A stretch of DNA of 13,794 nucleotides from PALSA-607 sp036509315 (GCA_036509315.1 DATCFU010000036.1:1-13794); one strand, 5' to 3'; positions 1 through 6,924 are shown, numbered from the stretch's first letter. Numbers and translations are program-made. The notes: a model not told the origin generated them from the sequence alone.

Positions 1-1495
1 CGCCCGCCACGCGGTAATACACCTGGTTCCAGCGCACTTCGTTAGCGAACTGCCGCATAGTGGTGTCGGCACCGATGCGCAGCAGTTCGACGTTCGCGAT
101 CTGTGCGAAGTCGGCGAGCGTGTCGAAATGCAGCGCCGTCGTCAGCGCCGTGTGGTGCGGGCCGCCGGCGGTGAGCCATGCTTCGGCAGACGTCGCGAGA
201 CTGGGCTCCGGGCGCCACACGGCGCAGGCGACGGGCAGCCGCGGAAGCGGCTCATCGGGTTCAACGATTTCGATGTCGTTGGCGACCAACCGGAATCGGT
301 CCCCGAGATCGATCAGCCCTACCACGAAGCCAGTAGCCGGCTTGGCCCGGAATACCAGCCGCACCGGATCTTCGCGGCCGCCGATCCCGAGTGGGTGAAT
401 CTCGCAGCTCGGCGGTGCGCTGCTGATCGTGGGACAGACCTCCAGCATGTGAGCACCGAGGATCTTTGGCTCGCCTGGCCCGAGGTGGTACGTGTAGTCC
501 TCCATGAACGACGTGCCGCCGTCGAGACCGGTCGACATCACCTTGATGAGTCGTACCAATGACGCCGTCTTCCAGTCGCCCTCTCCGCCGAAGCCGTAGC
601 CGTCTGCCATCAGCCGCTGGACGGCGAGGCCGGGCAACTGCCGCAAGCCACCGAGGTCCTCGAAGTTCGTCGTGAACGCGGTGAACCCGCCGTCATCAAG
701 GAATTTGCGAAGCCCTGCTTCGATTCGTGCGGCATATCGCAGCGAATCGGCTTGTGCACCGCCCGCCAGCAGCGAGGGAGCCACCGTGTACGAGGCCTCG
801 TAATCGGCAACAAGCGCGTCGATCTCGGATTCAGGGACGTCGTCGACGACGGCTACGAGGTCGTTGACGCCGTAGGTGTTCACCGACATCCCCAGCCGCA
901 GCTGCGCCTCGACCTTGTCGCCTTCAGTGACGGCAACGTCGCGCATGTTGTCGCCAAATCTGACGAGTCGCATGTCGTGCGCCGCGTGCCATCCGATGGC
1001 AGCCCTTGCCCAGTCGGCGATGCGCGCAACTGCGTTGGTATCCGACCAGTGGCCGACCACAGTCTTGCGTCGCAGCCTCATGCGCGTCTCGATGAACCCG
1101 AACTCGCGATCGCCATGGGCGGCCTGATTCAGGTTCATGAAGTCCATGTCGATCTGCGCCCAAGGTAGCGACATGTTGGTTTGCGTGTGGAAGTGCAGCA
1201 ACGGCTTGCGCAGCGCATCGAGCCCGCCGATCCAGGCCTTCGCCGGCGAGAAGGTGTGCATCCAGGTGATGACGCCGACACAGTGCGGATCCGCCGTTGC
1301 CGCGACGCACGCTTGGCGGATAGCCTCGGCGCTGGTCAGCACCGGCTTCCATACGATGGGCAGCGGGACGAGTCCCGACGAGTCGAGGCCGGCCGCGATT
1401 TGCTGCGAACCCGCGGCCACCTGAGCCAACGTCTGCTCGCCGTACAGGTCCTGGCTCCCCGTCAGGAACCACAACTCTCCCTGCTGCCTAGGCAT
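1..1495 (-). CDS. araA: L-arabinose isomerase (3' end cut by window edge)
   Basis: Converts L-arabinose to L-ribulose in the cytoplasm, the first step of bacterial arabinose catabolism; the family needs Mn2+. The frame is open from 1495 to the left edge (498 codons), against about 500 residues for the family, so only the last few residues and the stop are missing. The visible C-terminus reads WNQVYYRVAG. The catalytic/metal set of the family is in place: E305 in GFGGEGDWK, E332 in SFMEDYTYH, H349 in LGAHMLEVCP and H447-H448 in GGPHHTALT. The N-terminus (MPRQQGELWFLTGSQDLYG) is typical. ATG 1495 is preceded by GAAGGG about 7 nt upstream. An AraR-like operator lies about 42 bp upstream, so arabinose-responsive repression is likely. 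Other ara genes would lie off the left edge. The family call is seen directly; the regulation is inferred. Confidence 0.97.
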   Translation of the reverse strand, partial: MPRQQGELWFLTGSQDLYGEQTLAQVAAGSQQIAAGLDSSGLVPLPIVWKPVLTSAEAIRQACVAATADPHCVGVITWMHTFSPAKAWIGGLDALRKPLLHFHTQTNMSLPWAQIDMDFMNLNQAAHGDREFGFIETRMRLRRKTVVGHWSDTNAVARIADWARAAIGWHAAHDMRLVRFGDNMRDVAVTEGDKVEAQLRLGMSVNTYGVNDLVAVVDDVPESEIDALVADYEASYTVAPSLLAGGAQADSLRYAARIEAGLRKFLDDGGFTAFTTNFEDLGGLRQLPGLAVQRLMADGYGFGGEGDWKTASLVRLIKVMSTGLDGGTSFMEDYTYHLGPGEPKILGAHMLEVCPTISSAPPSCEIHPLGIGGREDPVRLVFRAKPATGFVVGLIDLGDRFRLVANDIEIVEPDEPLPRLPVACAVWRPEPSLATSAEAWLTAGGPHHTALTTALHFDTLADFAQIANVELLRIGADTTMRQFANEVRWNQVYYRVAG

Positions 1496-1536
1496 ATCCA
1501 ACCCTTCGGGGCATCATCGAGCTTCGAGAGCAGAAC

Positions 1537-1552
1537 ATGAGAGCGTTAACAT
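1537..1552 (-). promoter_or_regulatory. AraR/LacI-type operator upstream of araA
   Basis: On the minus strand the 16 bp read ATGTTAACGCTCTCAT, an imperfect palindrome around a central CG as used by LacI-family regulators. It differs at 3 of 16 positions from ATGTTAGCGCTAACAT, the form I recall for actinobacterial AraR boxes. It overlaps an AT-rich TATATG stretch (1550-1555) that is the best -10 candidate for araA, so bound repressor would block transcription. I see no good -35. The regulator gene is not in the window. Confidence 0.6.
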
Positions 1553-1586
1553 ATATCCTGGAGCGGCTGCCGCCTACGGGTGGGCC

Positions 1587-1615
1587 CGACGGGTTGAGCC
1601 GCGCCGGGTTAGAGT
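1587..1615 (+). promoter_or_regulatory. Possible promoter of the fluoride riboswitch transcript
   Basis: TAGAGT at 1610-1615 fits the TAnnnT pattern of an actinobacterial -10. A weak -35 (CCGACG, 1586-1591) lies 18 bp upstream. A start about 6-7 nt after the -10 would fall at 1621-1622, exactly where the riboswitch P1 stem begins, and that placement is the main support. The -35 matches consensus only at its central GAC. Confidence 0.4.
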
Positions 1616-1620
1616 CGTGT

Positions 1621-1691
1621 TGGCGATGGAGCTCGCCCGCTTCTCGAACCGCCACTTGGCCGATGGCTCCTACTTCTCTATGGAGAGGTAG
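1621..1691 (+). promoter_or_regulatory. Fluoride riboswitch (crcB motif) with downstream hairpin
   Basis: Sequence and fold match the crcB/fluoride riboswitch. Stem GGCG (1622-1625) pairs with CGCC (1634-1637) and encloses AUGGAGCU. The loop GGAGC (1628-1632) can form the diagnostic pseudoknot with GCUCC (1666-1670) inside CGAUGGCUCCUAC. A short GCC/GGC hairpin (1651-1660) sits between. The 16-mer GGCGATGGAGCTCGCC differs by one base from the Bacillus cereus crcB element as I remember it. The linker after the first stem is longer than in the best-known examples. A 9-bp hairpin follows (CTACTTCTC 1670-1678 with GAGAGGTAG 1683-1691, loop TATG). It contains an SD-like GGAGAGG (1682-1688) and has no U-tract, so control may be translational or by a weak terminator. 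Plus-strand crcB1 lies about 420 nt downstream, past a reversed DUF190 gene. Confidence 0.85.
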
Positions 1692-2059
1692 CGTGGCGAT
1701 GCCCCATCCGCAGGTACTGGGTTCACGTTCTGCGTCACTGCCGGGTCGATCTCGAGTTGGTCCAGCGTGACCAGCCGACCGTGCAGCAAGTCATCGTTTC
1801 GATGGACGAAGTCACGCAGCTTGGCTTCATCGTCAACGATGACGATCGAGATCGGCAGATGGTCCGAGACGTCGAGAATTCTGGTCGTGTGGATGTCGCC
1901 CGCCCTTCCGAATCCTTCGATGCCACGCAAGACGCTGGCCCCCGCGAGTCCGGCCTCGTGCGCCCGATGCACGATCACGTCGCACAACGGCCGGTGGTGG
2001 TGAACGGCGTTGTCGCATACGTAGATCGTCAGCTGGCTGGGTCGCTCGAAGCTGGTCAT
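1670..2059 (-). CDS. DUF190 family protein, reversed copy in the fluoride locus
   Basis: DUF190 proteins are small ferredoxin-fold, PII-like proteins often encoded beside crcB; their function is unknown. The core VIVHRAHEAGLAGASVLRGI is clearly homologous to EIVHRAHKNGLAGASVFRGI in the plus-strand copy at 2655-2993, and both continue EGFG. I prefer ATG 2059 (MTSFERPSQLTIYVCDN) because it aligns with the sister start MTYGPHLEMTVLVGEN; ATG 2074 adds five residues and has only a weak AAGAG in front. No promoter is evident, since the upstream DNA is the crcB1 start. The C-terminus is odd: after the homologous part it continues about 20 residues and ends RYLSIEK, with the last seven codons and the stop (1670-1693) read from the complement of the riboswitch hairpin. 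Family call firm; whether it is expressed is uncertain. Confidence 0.85.
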   Translation of the reverse strand: MTSFERPSQLTIYVCDNAVHHHRPLCDVIVHRAHEAGLAGASVLRGIEGFGRAGDIHTTRILDVSDHLPISIVIVDDEAKLRDFVHRNDDLLHGRLVTLDQLEIDPAVTQNVNPVPADGASPRYLSIEK

Positions 2060-2109
2060 CGCGGGTATCAACATAATGGCTCTTGGGCGTCTCAGAGGGG
2101 GTCAGCGCG

Positions 2110-2658
2110 GTGAGCGACGAGCACAGCCGCGCGATCCCGGATCCTCTCGGTGGCTTGCGTGCCCTGCCGATCGATCCGGACATCGACGAGGCACCGACCC
2201 CACCTCGACGGCGGCCGGCGTCGAGGTGGCCGCGGCTGGCACCCGGCGTCCTGCTCGCAGTGTTTGTCGGTGGCGTGCTGGGGGGCGGCGCCCGTTACGG
2301 CATTGGGCTCGCCGCTCCCGCGGCCGTTGACGGGTTCCCGTGGGACATCTTTGCGATCAACATGTCAGGCGCGTTTGCGCTGTCCCTGCTCCTTGTCTTG
2401 GTTCTCGAAGTCTTTCCGCCGACCAGGTATGTGCGGCCGGCGCTCGGCACTGGGTTCATCGGTGCGTTCACGACCTTCTCGTCGTTAGCCACCGCCACCG
2501 ACCAACTGCTCGCGCACGGCCATCCGATGCTTGCGATCGCGTACACCTTCGGGAGTCTTTTCGGTGGGCTGGTCGCTGCGTCTATCGGGCTTGCGGGTGG
2601 GCGCGCTATTGGCGCGAACCGGCGTCAGGCACGGAGCCGGGAAGGAGCGCCTTCATGA
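2110..2658 (+). CDS. crcB: Fluoride ion channel CrcB/Fluc, first copy
   Basis: A Fluc-type channel that lets fluoride leave the cell; the functional unit is a dual-topology dimer. 182 residues with four hydrophobic segments (about 43-68, 78-102, 109-134, 140-165). Family motifs: GGVLGGGARY at 54-63, N84 in the AINMSGAF segment, and GFIGAFTTFSS around 115-125. The cytoplasmic-type N-terminal extension of about 40 residues (PPRRRPASRW) is longer than in the minimal channel. Both N- and C-termini are Arg-rich (RRQARSR near the end), which predicts an N-in/C-in orientation. GTG 2110 is chosen because AGAGGGGG lies 9 nt upstream; the in-frame TTG at 2083 has no ribosome-binding site. Its stop overlaps the next start (ATGA). 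Probably induced by fluoride through the upstream riboswitch (inferred). Confidence 0.95.
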   Translation: MSDEHSRAIPDPLGGLRALPIDPDIDEAPTPPRRRPASRWPRLAPGVLLAVFVGGVLGGGARYGIGLAAPAAVDGFPWDIFAINMSGAFALSLLLVLVLEVFPPTRYVRPALGTGFIGAFTTFSSLATATDQLLAHGHPMLAIAYTFGSLFGGLVAASIGLAGGRAIGANRRQARSREGAPS

Positions 2659-2993
2659 CGTACGGACCGCACCTGGAAATGACGGTGCTTGTGGGGGAGA
2701 ACGCGCGCTTCCACCGCACCCCGCTGTACAGCGAAATCGTCCACCGAGCCCATAAGAACGGGCTCGCAGGCGCGAGCGTCTTTCGCGGCATCGAGGGCTT
2801 CGGACACTCCCATCACGTTCACGAGGCACGGATCTTCGACTTCGGCGCACACATGCCAGTCATCGTCGTCATCGTCGATGCGCAGGCGCGGGTACGCGAG
2901 TTCCTGCCCGAGGTGCAAGAGCTGGTGGGCGAAGCGGGTCTGATCACGATCCGACCCGTCGAGATGCTCGCTCCCGCAGTTGGACGCCGCTGA
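2655..2993 (+). CDS. DUF190 family protein between the two crcB genes
   Basis: 112 residues, a single DUF190 domain with the HRAH, GLAGASVFRGIEGFG and MPVIVVIVDAQARVREFL segments that define the family. Likely a soluble cytoplasmic, PII-like trimeric fold. Its frequent pairing with crcB suggests a role in fluoride handling, but no biochemical function is established. ATG 2655 overlaps the crcB1 stop as ATGA, with AAGGAG upstream, and its stop overlaps the next ATG as TGATG, so the three genes are almost certainly translated from one message. The last residues (RPVEMLAPAVGRR) differ completely from the tail of the reversed copy at 1670-2059. The longer in-frame extension upstream to 2340 lies inside crcB1 and is not used. 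Confidence 0.92.
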   Translation: MTYGPHLEMTVLVGENARFHRTPLYSEIVHRAHKNGLAGASVFRGIEGFGHSHHVHEARIFDFGAHMPVIVVIVDAQARVREFLPEVQELVGEAGLITIRPVEMLAPAVGRR

Positions 2994-3358
2994 TGCTGCT
3001 CGGTCTCACGGTGGCTGTTGTGGCCGGCGTAGGCGCAGTCTGCCGCTACGTTGCCGACCAAGTGATTTCACACCGCCACGACAGCGTGTTTCCGTGGGGG
3101 ACCTTCGCGATCAACGTCGTCGGTTCGTTCGTCCTCGGTTTGACGACAGGCTTGGCTGCACATCACGGGCTCTCGGTGACGGCCGCCACGATTATCGGCA
3201 GTGGATTTTGCGCGGGGTTCACGACGTTCTCGACGTGGATGTGGGAGACCATCGCACTCGGCGAATCCGGAGCGTTCCTCGAGGCGACCGCCAACGGCAT
3301 CGCCACTCTTGCAGTCGGGTTCGGCGCCGCCGCCCTCGGCCTGTGGATCGCCCTGTAG
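2993..3358 (+). CDS. crcB: Fluoride ion channel CrcB/Fluc, second copy
   Basis: 121 residues, the usual size of a minimal Fluc subunit, with four membrane segments (about 2-22, 33-56, 62-88, 93-119). Motifs: GAVCRY at 14-19, WGTFAINVVGSF with the pore asparagine N41, and FTTFST at 76-81. Both termini lack basic residues (it starts MLLGLTVAVVAG and ends LGLWIAL), the opposite of the Arg-rich ends of crcB1. The two proteins therefore look like the fixed, oppositely oriented halves of a heterodimeric channel, as known for paired crcB genes. ATG 2993 overlaps the DUF190 stop. Last gene of the fluoride operon; a hairpin follows at 3416-3433. Confidence 0.95.
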   Translation: MLLGLTVAVVAGVGAVCRYVADQVISHRHDSVFPWGTFAINVVGSFVLGLTTGLAAHHGLSVTAATIIGSGFCAGFTTFSTWMWETIALGESGAFLEATANGIATLAVGFGAAALGLWIAL

Positions 3359-3415
3359 TGCCCGCCGTCCCGCAGCTGACCGCCGTCCGGCCTCGCTAGG
3401 CGAACCTGCACTCCG

Positions 3416-3433
3416 ATAGGTGCGCTCACCTAT
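3416..3433. terminator. 7-bp perfect hairpin after crcB2 (terminator or operator)
   Basis: ATAGGTG (3416-3422), loop CGCT, CACCTAT (3427-3433): a perfect stem in the 132-bp gap between crcB2 and the amylosucrase gene. No T-run follows. It could be a weak terminator for the fluoride operon, or an 18-bp palindromic operator controlling the amylosucrase gene about 57 bp downstream. The sequence does not decide between the two. Confidence 0.4.
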
Positions 3434-3490
3434 GGAGGGCACCGGACACCCCCCTTACGTGATCAATCCGCGGAGGGGCTAGCCACTACG

Positions 3491-5407
3491 GTGGCTGTCG
3501 TGATCGAGAGCCTGGCGCGCGAACGTCTTGGTGCGCTGGAGGCGGACGCGTTCATGGCTCGCCTCGAGCAGGCCGTCTTCGACATCCGCGAACCACTCGA
3601 GGCACTGTACGGCGAGGTTGTCGACATCGACGAACTCGTCAATGCTCTCGTGTCCGATGCGATCGATGCGGCGGCCGCGCGTCCCGAGAAGCTTCGCATG
3701 CTCGACCGCCGGCGCGAGATCGACCCGGCGTGGTTCCAGCGCTCGCGCATGATCGGCTACGTCGCATACGCCGATCGGTTCGCCGGATCGCTGCAGGGAG
3801 TGGCCAAACACCTCGACTACTTGGTCGAACTTGGGGTGACCTACCTGCACATGATGCCGCTGCTCAAGCCGCGCACCGGTGAGAACGACGGTGGCTACGC
3901 CGTGCAGGACTACGACGAGGTCGACCCTCGTATCGGCACGATGGCCGATCTGCAAGCGCTCGCCGACGACTTGCACGACCGCGGTATTGCACTGTGCATC
4001 GACCTCGTCGTGAACCACACGGCGCGTGAGCATCAATGGGCACAGCAGGCGCTGGCCGGCGACCCGACCTACCGCGACTGCTACCTCGTCTTCCCAGACC
4101 GGACCCTGCCCGACGCCTACGAACGCACGTTGCCTGAGGTCTTTCCCGACATGGCGCCTGGGAGCTTCACCGAGGTCCCCGGACTCGGCTGGGTATGGAC
4201 GACGTTCCACGACTTCCAGTGGGACCTTAACTATGCGAATCCGATTGTGTTTCGGGCGATGCTCGGCACCATGTTCGCCCTGGCGAATCGGGGGATCGAC
4301 GTGTTGCGGCTCGATGCCGTTCCCTTCCTCTGGAAGCGGATGGGCACCGACTGCCAGAACCAGCCACACGCCCACCTGCTGGTGCAGGCGTTCCGTGCGC
4401 TGACCGGGCTAGCCGCGCCGGGGCTCGCCCTCAAGGCGGAGGCGATTGTCAGCCCCGACATGCTCGTGCAGTATCTCGGCGCGCACGATCGGTACCAGCC
4501 CGAGTGCGATCTGGCCTACGACAACCAGCTCATGGTGATGCTGTGGTCGACGCTGGCCAGCCGCGACGTCCGCCTTGCCGAACAGGCGTTGTCGCGCCGC
4601 CGCCCCGCACCGCAATCGACGTCGTGGGTCACGTATGTGCGGTGTCACGACGACATCGGGTGGGCGGTATCAGATGAGGACGCCGGGGCGGTCGGGCTCG
4701 ATGGCTTCAGCCATCGCCGTTTTCTCAACGACTACTACATCGGTCGCTTCTCCGGTTCGTTCGCGCGCGGTGCGTTGTTCCAGGAGAACGAGGCCACCGG
4801 CGACGCGCGGATCAGCGGCAGCGCCGCGTCGTTGTGCGGCATCGAGCGTGCGTTGGCCTCGGGTGACGAACACGAACTCATGCTTGCCTTGCGCCGGCTG
4901 GAGTCGATGTACGCCGTGGTGTTCTCATTCGGCGGCATCCCGTTGATCTACATGGGCGACGAGCTCGCGATGCGGAGCGACCCGCATTGGGCGAACGATC
5001 TGGCGCACGCCGACGACAACCGGTGGATGCACCGGCCGCCAATGGACTGGGCTGCCGCAGATCGTCGCGACGATGCGAAAACGCTGGAGGGTAAGGCTTT
5101 CTCTGCGATCCGCCGCTTGGTTGACGCACGCCGATCGTTGCTCGCGCTGCGTGCGGGGGGCGAGACGGAGATCGTGTCGACCGAGAACAACAGCGTGCTC
5201 GCGTACCGGCGAGCACATCCGCGCAGCGCGCCGTTCCTTGCGCTGACGAACTTCAGTGATCTCACCCAAGACATCGACGCAGGCGTCATGAGACGTGCCG
5301 GTCTGCACGCACCCCGCCACGTGCATTCGACTACCGGTGAGCTGACTGCCGACACGGGTCGGATCCAGCTTCCGCCGTGGGGATTCGGCTGGCTCACCGG
5401 CACCTGA
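3491..5407 (+). CDS. Amylosucrase (GH13, sucrose glucosyltransferase)
   Basis: Uses sucrose as glucosyl donor to build alpha-1,4-glucan, releasing fructose (EC 2.4.1.4). 638 residues, close to the 636 of the Neisseria enzyme, and similar along the whole length: helical N-terminal domain (about 1-85), (beta/alpha)8 barrel with its B domains, and C-terminal beta domain (about 555-638). Catalytic set: nucleophile D275 in LRLDAVPFLWKRMGT, acid/base E317 in LKAEAIV, and D387 in VRCHDDIGW. The amylosucrase-specific RRFLNDYYIGRFSGSFARG and YMGDELA segments are present, which separates it from trehalose synthase and ordinary amylases. No signal peptide, so probably intracellular. GTG 3491 follows GGAGGGG (3472-3478) at a rather long 12 nt; GTG 3500 is an alternative. 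A single-gene unit; the stop lies inside a terminator-like hairpin. Confidence 0.95.
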   Translation: MAVVIESLARERLGALEADAFMARLEQAVFDIREPLEALYGEVVDIDELVNALVSDAIDAAAARPEKLRMLDRRREIDPAWFQRSRMIGYVAYADRFAGSLQGVAKHLDYLVELGVTYLHMMPLLKPRTGENDGGYAVQDYDEVDPRIGTMADLQALADDLHDRGIALCIDLVVNHTAREHQWAQQALAGDPTYRDCYLVFPDRTLPDAYERTLPEVFPDMAPGSFTEVPGLGWVWTTFHDFQWDLNYANPIVFRAMLGTMFALANRGIDVLRLDAVPFLWKRMGTDCQNQPHAHLLVQAFRALTGLAAPGLALKAEAIVSPDMLVQYLGAHDRYQPECDLAYDNQLMVMLWSTLASRDVRLAEQALSRRRPAPQSTSWVTYVRCHDDIGWAVSDEDAGAVGLDGFSHRRFLNDYYIGRFSGSFARGALFQENEATGDARISGSAASLCGIERALASGDEHELMLALRRLESMYAVVFSFGGIPLIYMGDELAMRSDPHWANDLAHADDNRWMHRPPMDWAAADRRDDAKTLEGKAFSAIRRLVDARRSLLALRAGGETEIVSTENNSVLAYRRAHPRSAPFLALTNFSDLTQDIDAGVMRRAGLHAPRHVHSTTGELTADTGRIQLPPWGFGWLTGT

Positions 5408-5425
5408 ACGTGCCAGGTGCCGGTG
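5395..5425. terminator. 12-bp perfect hairpin between convergent genes
   Basis: CACCGGCACCTG (5395-5406) and CAGGTGCCGGTG (5414-5425) form an uninterrupted 12-bp GC-rich stem with a 7-nt loop. It contains the amylosucrase stop codon (5405-5407) and lies 10 bp past the end of the minus-strand gene that stops at 5436, so it can serve both strands. There is no T-tract, as is common for actinobacterial terminators. Confidence 0.75.
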
Positions 5426-5435
5426 CCCATCGCGG

Positions 5436-6029
5436 TTAGTCGAAGTCGGGCTCTAACAGGTCAAAGAACGTCAGGTCGCCTTCGATCGTGGCGCGCAAAC
5501 GCTGACTCAGCGTGGAGTCGTTCGCGATGGCTTGCTCGCCGGAACGAGCACCCTCCTCAGAGGTGAAGTAGATGAACTGCGTGAAGCCGCCGTCACCGTG
5601 GAACGCGACAACGACGCCAAGGATGTCGGGCCGCACTGCGTGCAGCTCGTCTTGAATCTCGCGGCCTGTTGCGCGCATCTGCGCCTGGTCGTTGGTGTGA
5701 CCCTGTAATACCTGCACGAAGCCGGCCGCATCGTTGCCGCCACCGAGAAGTGATTCGATCTCGGTGGAGTTGTGGAAGGTCACGTCGTCACCGAAAGCCT
5801 TCGACGCCTCGTTCCACCAGGCGCCCTGCTCCGGGCGATCGCTGTTGGCTTGGGCGTCGGCTTCAGATTCGAAGCGGACCATCGTGATGCCCCGACCATC
5901 GGGTGTGACCCCGCCCGTGGAGCCGAGGTAACCGTGCGCGCCAGGCTTGATCTCCGCGCGCCACCGAGCGATCGACCGCTGTAGAGCGTCGGCATCGGTC
6001 ACCGTGCCTTGGATGATCTGAACAAACAT
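5436..6029 (-). CDS. Tandem dimeric alpha/beta-barrel (ABM-like) protein
   Basis: 197 residues made of two similar halves. Repeat 1 (about 2-95) begins FVQIIQGTVTD and repeat 2 (about 104-197) begins FVQVLQGHTND; both end in a matching strand (DDVTFHN and GDLTFFD). Each has the length and the strand-helix-strand-strand-helix-strand feel of an antibiotic-biosynthesis-monooxygenase/NIPSNAP-type ferredoxin fold, so the fused pair probably makes an intramolecular barrel. No catalytic residues are obvious; it may be a small-molecule-binding or stress protein rather than an enzyme. No signal peptide or membrane segment. ATG 6029 is preferred because AGGTGG lies 5 nt upstream; the GTG at 6038 would add three residues and has no ribosome-binding site. 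The gene lies 88 bp after the alpha/beta-hydrolase on the same strand and could be cotranscribed. Fold call inferred. Confidence 0.8.
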   Translation of the reverse strand: MFVQIIQGTVTDADALQRSIARWRAEIKPGAHGYLGSTGGVTPDGRGITMVRFESEADAQANSDRPEQGAWWNEASKAFGDDVTFHNSTEIESLLGGGNDAAGFVQVLQGHTNDQAQMRATGREIQDELHAVRPDILGVVVAFHGDGGFTQFIYFTSEEGARSGEQAIANDSTLSQRLRATIEGDLTFFDLLEPDFD

Positions 6030-6117
6030 GTGCGCCACCTTTCAAGGGGGAGCCTCAGAGAGGTGAGCCGAGGCTACGGCTTCGCCGCACGCCCGACTAG
6101 GGGTGAACCGGTGAATT

Positions 6118-6924
6118 TCAGCGGATCAGTGCGTCGTGGAGCGCGCGTAGAAAGGCGTCAGGCTCCTCCATTGGCGTCATGTGGCCGGCGCCGCGAATCG
6201 TCACCAGCCGTGCACCGGGGATGTCGCGCGCCAGCACCGCAGCCATCTCCCGAAAACACGGGACGTCGCGGTCGCCGACGATGACCGTCGTCGGCGCGCT
6301 GATGGAGTCGAGCACATCGATCGGGCGCACATCGTCTTCGGTTCTGTGGGGGTCGGTGCCGAGCCAATGGTGGCCGGGATACCCGTCGACCATCTCGACC
6401 AGACGCGCAGCGAGACCAGGGTGCTTGTTTGCAGGGGCGAACAGTGGGTGTGCGCACCACGCGCGGCGTCCGGCCACGACACCGCCAAGGCGGACGGCGA
6501 GGTCGACCGCCTCGCTTCCGCGCAACGATTCCTCATCCCACGGCACGCCACCGAGCACCGCGTCGACGAGCACAAGATGTGTAATGGACTCCGGCGAACG
6601 CAGCGCCGTCTTCAGCACGACGCCGCCGCCGAACGACAACCCGACGAGCGCGACGCGCTGCACGCCGAGATGTGAGAGCAGGGCGAGCACGTCGTCTGTG
6701 TGCGTGTACGAGGTCGCGTGATCGAAGTCAGCCGACGCGCCGAATCCGCGGCAGTCGTAGCTGATGACCATGTGCTCGCGGGCGAGGCCGGCAGTGACGT
6801 CGTCCCACATGCGGCGGTCGAGCGCGAAGCCGTGCACCAGCACTACCGGCGGGCCGTCACCGACGACCTGCCACGCCAGTGACCCGCCATCGACCGTGCA
6901 CCTGCCGCTTCGTGCCGGACTCAT
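6118..6924 (-). CDS. Alpha/beta-hydrolase fold protein
   Basis: 268 residues, the usual size of a single-domain alpha/beta-hydrolase. Oxyanion-hole motif LVHGF at 29-33, nucleophile elbow GLSFGG with S97, acid D220 in VGDRDVPCF, and H248 in GAGHMTPMEEP; the full catalytic triad is present. The DCRGFGAS segment (57-64) is typical of 3-oxoadipate enol-lactonase/haloperoxidase-like members, but the substrate cannot be told. Cytoplasmic, with no signal peptide. ATG 6924 is chosen because homology begins soon after it (MSPARSGRCTVDGGSLAWQV). The frame is open to 7191, but that part is Arg/Cys-rich and overlaps the divergent promoter region. No clear ribosome-binding site is visible, so the message may be leaderless. 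It sits divergent to the sigma-factor operon and upstream of the tandem-barrel gene. Confidence 0.9.
   Translation of the reverse strand: MSPARSGRCTVDGGSLAWQVVGDGPPVVLVHGFALDRRMWDDVTAGLAREHMVISYDCRGFGASADFDHATSYTHTDDVLALLSHLGVQRVALVGLSFGGGVVLKTALRSPESITHLVLVDAVLGGVPWDEESLRGSEAVDLAVRLGGVVAGRRAWCAHPLFAPANKHPGLAARLVEMVDGYPGHHWLGTDPHRTEDDVRPIDVLDSISAPTTVIVGDRDVPCFREMAAVLARDIPGARLVTIRGAGHMTPMEEPDAFLRALHDALIR

Noticed and set aside
60..1540. Several plus-strand open frames (up to 144 codons) across the first 1.5 kb.
   Set aside because: They are antisense shadows of araA, whose complete set of catalytic motifs is on the minus strand.
1693..1770. A 25-codon plus-strand frame (GTG 1693 or ATG 1699) after the GGAGAGG in the riboswitch hairpin.
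   Set aside because: It could be a leader peptide, but it is very short, has no homology and lies antisense to DUF190 codons. Kept only as part of the riboswitch discussion.
1757..2113. 118-codon plus-strand frame opposite the reversed DUF190.
   Set aside because: The minus-strand reading gives a clear DUF190 domain; the plus frame has no recognisable feature.
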